33,443 nt of DNA from Deltaproteobacteria bacterium (GTDB taxonomy: Bacteria; Desulfobacterota; Binatia; UTPRO1). The notes beneath the pieces are model-generated. The model ran no database searches, was not told the DNA's origin, and worked only from the letters and a program-made list of their open reading frames with translations. Of this stretch, positions 1 through 7,211 are shown in pieces. Position numbers and translations under genes: made by a program. Where the stretch lies: contig JADLHM010000133.1 in NCBI GenBank assembly GCA_020848745.1, forward strand, positions 1 to 33,443, written 5' to 3'. Within the stretch, counting starts at the first letter, position 1. Each line of letters opens with the position of its first letter.

Positions 1-917
1 AGCGCCTCCTCGCGTCGACGTCGCTCGGCGCAGGCCGCCTCGATCTCGCCGCGACGCTGCATGATCCGCGCGCGCGCCGCGTCGGCGCCGGCGGCGAATC
101 GCCGCGCGACCGCCGCGTCCGTGCTCGCCAGCGCCTCCCAGGCGGCCGTGCTGCGGGCGAGCTCCGCCGCCGCGCGCTCGGGGTCGGTGGCGTCCGCGAG
201 ACCCTCGACGGCGGCACACAGCAACCCCTCCTGCCTCCGCCCCTCCGCTTCGGCGGCACGCCGCGCGTTCTCCGCGTCCTCGATCGCCTGCAACATCGCT
301 CTCGCGCGCCGCGCCACGGCCTTCTGCTGCGAGCGCGCGGCGATGGTCTCGAGCAGCGCCGCGTCGGAGTCGGGCCGCGCGCTCACGACGCGATCGAACG
401 CGGCGAGCGCGACCTCCCGGTGGTCGCTGTTCAGCACGGTGGAGAGCAGCTCCTCGGGCGAGCGCAGGAGGGCGGCAGCGGCGAGCGCCGTCCTCTCCAC
501 CTTCGCGTGACGGGCGACGCCGCCGAGCGCGCGCTCGTCGGTCAGCTTGGCGAGCGCCACCTCACGAACGGCATCGGCGGCCGAACTCCTCGCGATCGAC
601 GACACGCGCCGCACGTCGACCAACAGACCCGCCGCCTCCATCGCTGCCGGCAGCGCGGCGTCGAGGGCAAGCGCGAGCAGCCGGTCCTGGGCGGCCTCCC
701 GAACGCCGGGGTCCGCGTCCACCGCCGTCAGGCGACCCAGAACGGCCGGGTCGCCGACCTTCGCGATCGCCGCCCGCCGCACCTTCACCTCGGGGTCCCG
801 CTCCGCCAGGACCGCGAGCTCGCTCTGGCTCTCCATCTCGGGGATCGCCTGGAGGCGAACGGCCGGGTCGTCGTGCTTCCAGCGGGGCTGCGCTTTGAGC
901 TTGTCGAGAATTCCCAT
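1..917 (-). CDS. DUF349/HEAT-repeat protein, N-terminal part (runs off left edge)
   Basis: The minus strand is open from an ATG at 917 to the window edge, about 305 codons, with no stop. The product starts MGILDKLKAQPRWKHDD and continues with helical pairs rich in Ala, Leu and Arg: AVRLQAI, VRRAAIAKVGD and VREAAQDRL recur about every 30 residues in the first 100 residues, as in HEAT-like repeats. From about residue 170 the helices become long, charged and probably coiled (RRAEAEGRRQEG-like). This arrangement is known from bacterial proteins that carry DUF349 domains further downstream, which would lie outside the window. The function of the family is not settled. No strong Shine-Dalgarno is visible before 917. 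The gene is divergent from the TetR gene, with a 158-bp gap. I am confident it is coding and moderately sure of the family. Confidence 0.75.
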   Translation of the reverse strand, partial: MGILDKLKAQPRWKHDDPAVRLQAIPEMESQSELAVLAERDPEVKVRRAAIAKVGDPAVLGRLTAVDADPGVREAAQDRLLALALDAALPAAMEAAGLLVDVRRVSSIARSSAADAVREVALAKLTDERALGGVARHAKVERTALAAAALLRSPEELLSTVLNSDHREVALAAFDRVVSARPDSDAALLETIAARSQQKAVARRARAMLQAIEDAENARRAAEAEGRRQEGLLCAAVEGLADATDPERAAAELARSTAAWEALASTDAAVARRFAAGADAARARIMQRRGEIEAACAERRRREEA

Positions 918-1045
918 GGGAGATGTGAATGCCTCTGCCGTCGTGGTTTGGCGAGAGCCGTATCACACACAGCGCGGGGCGCGAGGACCGGCGATGACCC
1001 GCACCGGGGGATCGTGGGGCCGCCGCCCGTCGGCTTGCATTCTGG

Positions 1046-1077
1046 ATGGAGATTATCCAGATCTGGAGGATCTCCAT
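1046..1077. promoter_or_regulatory. Interrupted palindrome over the TetR RBS and start codon (probable operator)
   Basis: Positions 1046-1077 form a 32-bp dyad centred at 1061.5. The outer arms ATGGAGAT (1046-1053) and ATCTCCAT (1070-1077) are exact reverse complements. The core TCCAGATCTGGA (1056-1067) is a perfect palindrome. Only the two dinucleotide joints (1054-1055 and 1068-1069) break symmetry, so 28 of 32 positions match. The element contains the GGAGG ribosome-binding site (1065-1069) and the first two bases of the ATG at 1076. A TetR dimer or dimer pair bound here would block transcription or initiation of its own gene and of the coupled nitronate monooxygenase. Autorepression is usual for TetR proteins; the binding itself is inference. 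Confidence 0.6.
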
Positions 1078-1783
1078 GCTTCCACGTCCTCAACCTTCGC
1101 AGCGGAGCGGGGTCGCGTCCGAGGCCTCCGAAGGCCGCCGCAGCCGGCGCCGCCGCGAGCTGCACCAGAGCATCCTCGACACCGCGGCCGGGCTCTTCGC
1201 GCGCGACGGATACGAGACGACCACCGTCGAGAAGATCGCCGCCGCCGTCGACATCGCGCCCGCGACCTTCTTCAACCATTTCCGCAGTAAGGAGGACGTA
1301 CTGCGGGAGATCGGCCAGGACGTGTTCTCGCGCTTCCGCCGGCTGGTCGATGAGCAGCTCGAACGTCCGGTGACGAGCCTGGAGCGCCTCCACGGCTTCG
1401 CGACGCGTGGCGCGGCGCTGGTGCGGCGGGCGCCCGAGATGACCCGGCGGGTGCTGATGGCGGTGCTGCGCGCGCCGCGTCCCGGTGAAGCAGGGGCCGA
1501 GCTCGCGTCGATGCAGGAGGATTTCTCGCAGCTCCTGCGTCGCGGCCGCGACGTCCCGGCGAAGGACGTCCGCGACGACCTCGACGTCGAGCTCGCGGCC
1601 GAGATCCTCGTCTCGGTCGTGATCGGCGCCATGAGCCACTGGATCAACGATCCCGCCTATCCGCTGGAAAGCAAGCTGCGCGCGTCGTTCGCGCTGCTCG
1701 CCGACCGATTCCTGACCTCCACCAGCCCCGCGCGCACGGCCTCCCGCCGTCCGGCGGCCAAACGCAAGAGGAAGACCCCATGA
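1076..1783 (+). CDS. TetR/AcrR family transcriptional regulator
   Basis: This is a 235-aa TetR-type repressor. A basic N-terminal stretch ([11 protein letters not shown]) leads into the DNA-binding domain at about residues 27-75. It contains ILDTAAGLFARDGYETTTV and the recognition-helix signature IAPATFFNHFRSKEDVL, which is the most conserved part of the family. The C-terminal ligand domain is unspecific, and the protein ends in a Lys/Arg-rich tail (KRKRKTP). I chose ATG 1076 over an upstream in-frame ATG at 1046 because GGAGG (1065-1069) sits six bases before it. Its stop overlaps the next start (ATGA, 1780-1783), so it is co-translated with the nitronate monooxygenase and probably controls it. 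A palindrome over its own start suggests autoregulation. The ligand is unknown. Confidence 0.9.
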   Translation: MLPRPQPSQRSGVASEASEGRRSRRRRELHQSILDTAAGLFARDGYETTTVEKIAAAVDIAPATFFNHFRSKEDVLREIGQDVFSRFRRLVDEQLERPVTSLERLHGFATRGAALVRRAPEMTRRVLMAVLRAPRPGEAGAELASMQEDFSQLLRRGRDVPAKDVRDDLDVELAAEILVSVVIGAMSHWINDPAYPLESKLRASFALLADRFLTSTSPARTASRRPAAKRKRKTP

Positions 1784-2898
1784 AGACCGAGATCTGCAAG
1801 CGCCTCGGGATCGAGTTCCCGATCTTCGCGTTCAGTCATTGTCGCGACGTGGTCGCCGCGGTCAGCAACGCCGGCGGGTTCGGCGTGCTCGGCGCGGTCG
1901 GCTTCTCGGCCGATCAGCTGCGCGTCGAGCTCGACTGGCTCGACGAGCACGTCGCCGGCGGCTACGGCGTCGACATCGTCATCCCCGGCAAGTACGTCGG
2001 CATGGGCGAGATGGACGTCGAGAAGCTGCAGGCCATGCTCGCAGCGCAGGTCCCGGCCGAACACCGCGCCTTCGCCAAGAAGCTCCTCGCCGACCATGGG
2101 GTACCCGAGCTCCCTGCCGAGGAGAAGCCGCGCGAGCTCCTCGGCTGGACCGAGGCCACCGCGGGTCTCCAGGTGGAGGTCGCGCTCCAGCATCCCAAGG
2201 TGCGGGCGATCGCGAACGCCCTCGGCACTCCGCCGGCCGAGGTCATCAAGGAAATCCAGGACACCGGCCGGCTGGTCGGCGCGCTCTGCGGCAGCGCCAA
2301 GCAGGCCCTCGCGCACAAGGCGGCGGGCATCGACTTCATCATCGCCCAGGGCACCGAGGGCGGCGGCCACACCGGCGAGATCGGCAGCATCGTGCTCTGG
2401 CCCGAGGTGATCGAGGCCGCCGCGCCGATCCCGGTGCTCGCCGCCGGCGGCATCGGCAGCGGCAAGCAGATGGCGGCCGCGATGGCGCTCGGGGCACAGG
2501 GCGTGTGGACGGGCTCGATCTGGCTGACGGTCACCGAGGCCGATACGCCGCCCGCGCAGAAGGAGAGCTTCCTCAAGGCCACGAGCCGCGACACCGTTCG
2601 CTCACGCTCGTGGACGGGCAAGCCCTGCCGCATGCTGAAGAACGACTGGACCGAAGCCTGGGAGAAGCCCGAGAACCCGAAGCCGCTCGGCATGCCGCTC
2701 CAGTTCATGGTGACGGCCGAGGCGGTGAGCCGCGGCCACCACTACGCCGCGAAGGCGCAGGCGGTCGGCTTCAACCCGGTCGGCCAGATCGTCGGCCGCA
2801 TGAACGAGATCCGCTCCGCGCGCCACGTGATCCAGGACATGGTGCAGGACTACATCGAGGCGACCGAGCGGCTGCAGGGGCTCTTGCCGGAGGCCTGA
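1780..2898 (+). CDS. Nitronate monooxygenase-like FMN protein
   Basis: A 372-aa TIM-barrel flavoprotein of the nitronate monooxygenase / 2-nitropropane dioxygenase family, which oxidises alkyl nitronates with FMN and O2. The N-terminus (LGIEFPIFAFSHCRDVVAAV then GGFGVLGAVG) is the usual first strand and FMN loop. The signature AQGTEGGGHTG is at residues 189-199, with H197 in the position of the catalytic/FMN-proximal histidine. PVLAAGGIGSGKQMAAAMALG is the phosphate-binding strand, followed by GAQGVWTGSIWL. Length is normal. Many relatives in metabolically broad bacteria have unknown substrates, and some may act on CoA thioesters or quinones, so the substrate is not assigned. It starts inside the TetR stop codon (ATGA), which implies translational coupling. 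Confidence 0.85.
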   Translation: MKTEICKRLGIEFPIFAFSHCRDVVAAVSNAGGFGVLGAVGFSADQLRVELDWLDEHVAGGYGVDIVIPGKYVGMGEMDVEKLQAMLAAQVPAEHRAFAKKLLADHGVPELPAEEKPRELLGWTEATAGLQVEVALQHPKVRAIANALGTPPAEVIKEIQDTGRLVGALCGSAKQALAHKAAGIDFIIAQGTEGGGHTGEIGSIVLWPEVIEAAAPIPVLAAGGIGSGKQMAAAMALGAQGVWTGSIWLTVTEADTPPAQKESFLKATSRDTVRSRSWTGKPCRMLKNDWTEAWEKPENPKPLGMPLQFMVTAEAVSRGHHYAAKAQAVGFNPVGQIVGRMNEIRSARHVIQDMVQDYIEATERLQGLLPEA

Positions 2899-2993
2899 GC
2901 GCGACGGCGGGGCGCGCACCCATCGGACGCCGGCATCTTCTCGACGCGGCTCGCGGACGTAGCGGGCGTCCGGCCGGACGATCGTGGCCTCCC

Positions 2994-4025
2994 TCAGCGC
3001 AGCGCCTTGGTGCGGGCGATCGCGTCCCGCCAGCGTTCCATCGTCGCCGGACCCCGCTCCCATGCCTCGGTCGCGAAATAGAAGATGAGGCATTCGGCGA
3101 TGTCGCCGTACTTCTCGACCAGGCGCCTCGGCAGGTCGGCCCACGTGCTCGTCACGGCGTACACGTCGAGCATCTCGTCGGTGATGGCGTCGGCCATCGC
3201 CGAGAGATCGCCCTGGCGCTGCAGCTGCGTGAGCCGCTCCGAGACGCCATGCCAGCCGTGCAGCTCGAAGACGCCCTTGTAGGCGGGCGTCGAGCCGTAG
3301 AACGCGATCTGGAAGCGGGCGCGCTGCCGCCACTCGGCGCGCTCCTCCTCGCTGTCGCCGACGATCGTGAACACCGGACACGCGAGCTTGATGGCGCCGG
3401 GGTCGCGTCCCGCCTTGGCCGCGCCGGCCGCGACGTTCGGACGCACGACCTCGTCGAGGTAGCGGCGCGAGTGGAACGGGTGCACGTGCACGCCGTCGGC
3501 CACCTCGCCGCAGGCGCGCAGCATCCACGGCCTGACCGCCGCGAGGTAGATCGGCACGTCGGGATGCTCGATCGGCCCCGGGCTCCACAACCCGAGCAGG
3601 CTGAAGCGGTAGAACTCGCCCTGGAAGTCGAGCCGCTCCGTCCCCTGGAAGGCGCGAAAGATGGCGCGGAGCGCCAGCACGTACTCGCGGAGCCGCGCGC
3701 CCGGGCGGTCGTACGTCGTCGAAAAGCGGCGCTCGATGTGGGCTTTGATCTGCGTGCCGAGACCGAGGACGAAGCGTCCGCGCGTCGCCTCGGCGAGCTC
3801 CCAGGCGGTTTGCGCCGTCACCATGGGACTTCGCGGGAACGCGGTCGCGACGGCCGTTCCGAGGCGCAGCTCGGGGGCCGCGAGCGCCGACGCCAGGCAG
3901 GTGAGGTACGCGGTGCGTCCCGCCTCGGCGAGCCAGAGGCCGTCGTACCCCGCTCGCGCGCACGCCGCGGCGCGCTCCCCGGCGCGATGCAGCTCCATCC
4001 CGGCTCCGAACGCTTCGATTCTCAT
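2994..4025 (-). CDS. LLM-class F420-dependent oxidoreductase
   Basis: A 343-aa luciferase-like monooxygenase-fold protein. It begins MRIEAFGAGMELHRAGE and has GYDGLWLAEAGRTAYLTC, then RLGTAVATAFPRSPMVTAQ, TRGRFVLGLGTQIKAHIERR and the substrate-side signature EVADGVHVHPFHSRRYLDE. The last pattern is typical of F420-using LLM proteins of the MSMEG_2256 type rather than FMN-dependent luciferases. It therefore probably moves hydride between coenzyme F420 and an unknown substrate in the cytoplasm. ATG 4025 was chosen because GGGAGG lies four bases upstream; a longer open frame to 4202 gives a 59-residue extension with no family similarity. It converges with the nitronate monooxygenase across a 95-bp gap. 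No F420 biosynthesis gene is in the window. Confidence 0.85.
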   Translation of the reverse strand: MRIEAFGAGMELHRAGERAAACARAGYDGLWLAEAGRTAYLTCLASALAAPELRLGTAVATAFPRSPMVTAQTAWELAEATRGRFVLGLGTQIKAHIERRFSTTYDRPGARLREYVLALRAIFRAFQGTERLDFQGEFYRFSLLGLWSPGPIEHPDVPIYLAAVRPWMLRACGEVADGVHVHPFHSRRYLDEVVRPNVAAGAAKAGRDPGAIKLACPVFTIVGDSEEERAEWRQRARFQIAFYGSTPAYKGVFELHGWHGVSERLTQLQRQGDLSAMADAITDEMLDVYAVTSTWADLPRRLVEKYGDIAECLIFYFATEAWERGPATMERWRDAIARTKALR

Positions 4026-4405
4026 GACGCCTCCCGTTTCGCGTAGTCTCGGCTCGCCGACGTCATCGGCCGGGCGACGATGGCACGACTCCCTTTCCAA
4101 GGGGAGCCGCGCGCGGGCGTGACGGCTCCGCTCCTCATCCAGATGATGCGAGCCGAGGGGCCGTGCTGGGGCGCGGTGTTCAGCGCGCCGTTCGCCAAAC
4201 ACGACGCGGCGCAGCTGAAGAACAAATCGGACTGGCGCCGAAACACAAACGGCACCGAGGGCGTCTCATCGACGGCACTCGGCCGACGAGCTCACGCGAG
4301 TGGCGCCTTGGTACCCCTCGCAAGCGCATGCTAGCGTCGCACACGGTCATGAGCTCGCGTCTCGATACGGCGATCTCGGCACGCGAAACTGGCGGCGATC
4401 GCACG
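4026..4405. other. 380-bp gap with no gene I can defend
   Basis: This stretch separates the LLM gene (minus) from the HepT gene (plus). It is less GC-rich than its surroundings around 4195-4260. A plus-strand open frame of 84 codons (4080-4334) exists, but it has no recognisable motif or ribosome-binding site, and a 77-codon frame overlaps it on the other strand. I looked here specifically for a MntA-type nucleotidyltransferase (GSRARG...DxD) that should precede a HepT gene, and found neither motif in any frame. It should hold the LLM promoter (minus) and the promoter for HepT (plus). Confidence 0.5.
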
Positions 4406-4816
4406 ATGACGTACCTCGTCGAACGCCTCGCCGAGCTCCGACGCCACCTCGACCACCTGCGCGCGATTCGGCCCGGTGTGACGGGACCGGAGTTGCTCGA
4501 GCGAGACCTCACCCTCCACAACGACGTGCTCTTCTCGCTCTTCACGGTCTGTCAGCTGGTGATCGACCTCGCGAGCGAGCTGTCGTCACGCCGAGGCGAT
4601 CGGTTCGAGGATGACACGGAGGCGGTGCGCAACCTCGCCAAGGACGCGCGCTTTCCGATCGAGCTCGTCCGCCGCCTGGAGCGACTTCCGGGCTTCCGGA
4701 ACGTGCTGGTGCACGGCTACGTGAGCCTGGACATGGCGAGGGTCGTCGAGGCGCTGGACGAGCTGGCTCCGATCGACGAGTTTCACGGAATCGTGAGCGG
4801 TTTGCCGGAACTCTGA
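4406..4816 (+). CDS. hepT: HepT-like (DUF86) HEPN ribonuclease toxin, without its antitoxin
   Basis: A 136-aa protein of the HepT/DUF86 family. It begins MTYLVERLAELRRHLDHLRA, the usual first amphipathic helix, followed by ERDLTLHNDVLFSLFTVCQLVIDLA and the active-site motif RNVLVHGY. That gives R98, H103 and Y105, an intact RX4HXY. Known HepT proteins are HEPN-fold RNases neutralised when the partner nucleotidyltransferase MntA AMPylates the motif tyrosine. No MntA gene is adjacent on either side, which is unusual because the two normally overlap. The frame is open upstream to 4163, but only 4352 or 4406 are plausible starts; 4406 gives the normal family length. It ends 12 bp before the acyl-CoA dehydrogenase, so it may share a transcript with it. 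Confidence 0.8.
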   Translation: MTYLVERLAELRRHLDHLRAIRPGVTGPELLERDLTLHNDVLFSLFTVCQLVIDLASELSSRRGDRFEDDTEAVRNLAKDARFPIELVRRLERLPGFRNVLVHGYVSLDMARVVEALDELAPIDEFHGIVSGLPEL

Positions 4817-4828
4817 GGCGCCGCCGCC

Positions 4829-5998
4829 GTGTACGTCGCCTACACCCCCGAAGAAGAAGCGCTCCGCACCGAGCTCCGCGCCTACTTCGCGACCCTCATG
4901 ACCCCCGAGGTCGAGGCCGAGGTCGCCAACGGCGACACCGGCGGGCCGCACTGTCTCGCCGCCGTCAAGAAGATGGGCCGCGACGGCTGGCTCGGCATCG
5001 GCTGGCCGAAGGAGTACGGCGGTCAGGGCCGCGGGCTCGTCGACCAGTTCATCTTCTACGACGAGTCCTGGCGCGCGTTGGCGCCGATCCCGGCGCTCAC
5101 GATCAACGCGATCGCCCACACGATCATGGCCTACGGCAGCGACGAGCAGAAGCGGTTCTTCCTGCCCCGCATCCTGAAGGGCGCGCTGCACTTCGCGGTC
5201 GGCTACACGGAGCCGCAGGCGGGAACCGACCTGGCGTCGCTGAAGACCCGCGCCGTCCGCGACGGCGACGAGTGGGTGATCAGCGGCCAGAAGATCTACA
5301 CCAGCCTCGCCGGCTACGCCGACTACATCTGGCTCGCGGCGCGCACCGACCCGGACGCGCCCAAGCACCAGGGCATCTCGATCTTCGCGGTGCCGACGGC
5401 GACGCCGGGCTTCTCGTACTCGCCGATCCACACCTTGGTCTCGTCGGGCACGACCAACACCTTCTACGACAACGTGCGCGTCCCGACGTCGGCGCTGATC
5501 GGCACGGTGCACAAGGGTTGGAAGCTCATCACCAACCAACTGAACTACGAGCGCGTCGCGATCGCGCCGCCGGGGATGGTCGACAAGGTGTTCCAGGACA
5601 CGGTCGCGTGGGCGCGCGCGACCACGCTCCCCGACGGGCGCCGCGTCGTCGACCAGGAATGGGTCCGCACGAACCTCGCCCGCGTGCACGCCCGGCTCGA
5701 GTACCTGAAGCTCGCCAACTGGAAGGCCATCACCTGCGCCGAGCCCAACCCGGGGATCTCGAGTACGACCAAGGTGTTCGGCAGCGAGTTCTTCTGCGAG
5801 GCCTACCGCCTGCTGCAGGAGGTCTACGGCGCCGCCGGCATGCTGCGCGGCGACGCGCCCGGGGCGCCGCTCCGCGGCCGCCTCGAACGCGCCTATCAGG
5901 GCACCCTCTTCCTGACCTTCGGCGGCGGCGTCAACGAGGTGCAGCGCGACCTCATCGCGCTCTTCGGTCTCGGCATGCCGCGCGTCCCGCGCCACTGA
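4829..5998 (+). CDS. Acyl-CoA dehydrogenase, catalytic-type subunit of an alpha/beta pair
   Basis: A 389-aa FAD-dependent acyl-CoA dehydrogenase starting at GTG 4829. The first third is the helical N-terminal domain (EYGGQGRGLVDQFIFYDE). The middle beta domain carries GYTEPQAGTDLASLKTRAV and WVISGQKIYTS, the FAD/substrate signature. The C-terminal helical domain ends FGGGVNEVQRDLIALFGLG. At the usual MCAD catalytic position (YEGT) it has GGGV, but helix G has NYERVAIAP with E241. That is where isovaleryl-CoA dehydrogenase and the steroid side-chain FadE26-type enzymes keep their base. The next gene is a second, divergent family member separated by 11 bp, as in actinobacterial FadE pairs that make alpha2beta2 tetramers with one active site per heterodimer. 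The substrate is unknown; a bulky or branched acyl-CoA is plausible. Confidence 0.9.
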   Translation: MYVAYTPEEEALRTELRAYFATLMTPEVEAEVANGDTGGPHCLAAVKKMGRDGWLGIGWPKEYGGQGRGLVDQFIFYDESWRALAPIPALTINAIAHTIMAYGSDEQKRFFLPRILKGALHFAVGYTEPQAGTDLASLKTRAVRDGDEWVISGQKIYTSLAGYADYIWLAARTDPDAPKHQGISIFAVPTATPGFSYSPIHTLVSSGTTNTFYDNVRVPTSALIGTVHKGWKLITNQLNYERVAIAPPGMVDKVFQDTVAWARATTLPDGRRVVDQEWVRTNLARVHARLEYLKLANWKAITCAEPNPGISSTTKVFGSEFFCEAYRLLQEVYGAAGMLRGDAPGAPLRGRLERAYQGTLFLTFGGGVNEVQRDLIALFGLGMPRVPRH

Positions 5999-6009
5999 GG
6001 AGTCCAACC

Positions 6010-7134
6010 GTGGATCTCGAGCTCGACGAGAACCAACGCTCCATCGCCGACCTGGCGCTGCGGATCCTCCGCGACGCGCTGACCCGCGAGCGCCTGCGCG
6101 CGATCGAGGCGAGCGACGACCACGTCGCCACCGACGAGTGGACGAAGCTCGCGACCGCGGGCCTGCTCGGCGTGCCGCTCCCCGAGGACGTCGGGGGCGG
6201 CGGCTTCGGGCTCGTCGAGGCCTGCCTCGTGCTCGAGCAGGTGGGCCGCACGGTCGCGCCCCTGCCCTACCTCCAGACCGTCGTCGGCGGCGCCATGACG
6301 ATCGACGCCCACGGCACGCCGCGGCAGCGCCGCGAGCTCCTGCCGCGCGTCGTCGACGGCTCGCTCGTCCTCGCGATCGCGTTCGCCGAGCGCTTCGACG
6401 AGCTCGCGGCGGCGCTCCCCGTCGCGGCCGCCGTCCGCGAGGGCGCCGCCTGGCGCCTCGACGGCGAGAAGCCGCTCGTCGCGATGGCGCACGTCGCGGA
6501 TCGCCTGCTGGTCTCCGCGCGGACGCCGCCCGGCGCCTGCGCGGTCTTCCTCGTCGACCCGCGTGCGGCCGGCGTCACGCTCGAGACCACCGAGACGACC
6601 GCGCGCGAGCTCCGCTCCACGGTGCGACTGGCGGACGTCCGCGTGCACGACGACGACCGGATCGGCGACGCGGACGCCGGCATGGACATCGTCGCCGCGG
6701 CCGTCCGTCGGCTCACCGCCGGTCTCTGCGCGACCCAGGCCGGCGTCTCGGCCGAGGCGCTCCGCCTCACGGCGGCGCACGTGTCGGAGCGCGAGCAGTT
6801 CGGACAGAAGATCGCGACCTTCCAGGCCGTCGCGCAGCGCGCGGCCGACGCCTACATCGACACGGAGGCGATCACCCTCACCGCCCGGCAGGCGGTGTGG
6901 CTCCTCGCCAGCGGGCGCCCCGCCGACGAGGCCCTCGACACCGCGAAGTTCTGGGCGGCCGAGGCCGGCTTCCGCGTCGCGCACGCGGCGCAGCACCTGC
7001 ACGGCGGCATCGGCGTCGACACCGAGTACCCGCTCTTCCGGTACTTCCGGACGACGCGCCAGATCGAGCTCACGCTCGGCGGCGCGGCGTTGCACCTCGC
7101 CCGCCTCGGCGAGCGGATCGCGGCGGGTCGATGA
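6010..7134 (+). CDS. Acyl-CoA dehydrogenase-like subunit lacking both usual catalytic bases
   Basis: A 374-aa acyl-CoA dehydrogenase homologue. It starts at GTG 6010 with GAGGAG seven bases before it; that site overlaps the preceding stop. It has the N-terminal helical domain (LGVPLPEDVGGGGFGLVEA), a shortened beta domain without the TEP-x-AGSD signature, and the FAD-binding part of the C-terminal domain (EREQFGQKIATFQAVAQRAAD and QHLHGGIGVDTEYPLFRYFR). At helix G the sequence is VRRLTAGLCATQAG with no Glu, and at the second possible base position it reads LTLGGAALHL, also without Glu. It is therefore best explained as the structural/FAD-sharing partner of the preceding gene, as in FadE26-FadE27 or FadE28-FadE29 heterotetramers. 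The pairing is inferred from adjacency and residue loss. Confidence 0.88.
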   Translation: MDLELDENQRSIADLALRILRDALTRERLRAIEASDDHVATDEWTKLATAGLLGVPLPEDVGGGGFGLVEACLVLEQVGRTVAPLPYLQTVVGGAMTIDAHGTPRQRRELLPRVVDGSLVLAIAFAERFDELAAALPVAAAVREGAAWRLDGEKPLVAMAHVADRLLVSARTPPGACAVFLVDPRAAGVTLETTETTARELRSTVRLADVRVHDDDRIGDADAGMDIVAAAVRRLTAGLCATQAGVSAEALRLTAAHVSEREQFGQKIATFQAVAQRAADAYIDTEAITLTARQAVWLLASGRPADEALDTAKFWAAEAGFRVAHAAQHLHGGIGVDTEYPLFRYFRTTRQIELTLGGAALHLARLGERIAAGR

Positions 7135-7211
7135 TCGGCCGCAACGGACGCCTCCGAGCGTTGACAGCGGCACCGCGGTCGCTGCAAATCTGGCCGTACA
7201 GGAGGTTCGCC

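Noticed and set aside
2967-2980. CGTCCGGCCGGACG palindrome between convergent genes
   Set aside because: A loop-less GC palindrome of 14 bp between two gene ends is expected often by chance in this composition and cannot form a good terminator.
1839-4046. 735-codon plus-strand frame across the nitronate monooxygenase and LLM genes
   Set aside because: It covers two real genes on opposite strands and is almost only Arg/Ala/Gly, a composition typical of off-frame GC-rich DNA.
4080-4334. 84-codon plus-strand frame before HepT as a possible antitoxin
   Set aside because: It has no nucleotidyltransferase motif, no ribosome-binding site and an overlapping frame on the other strand; kept only as part of the gap description.
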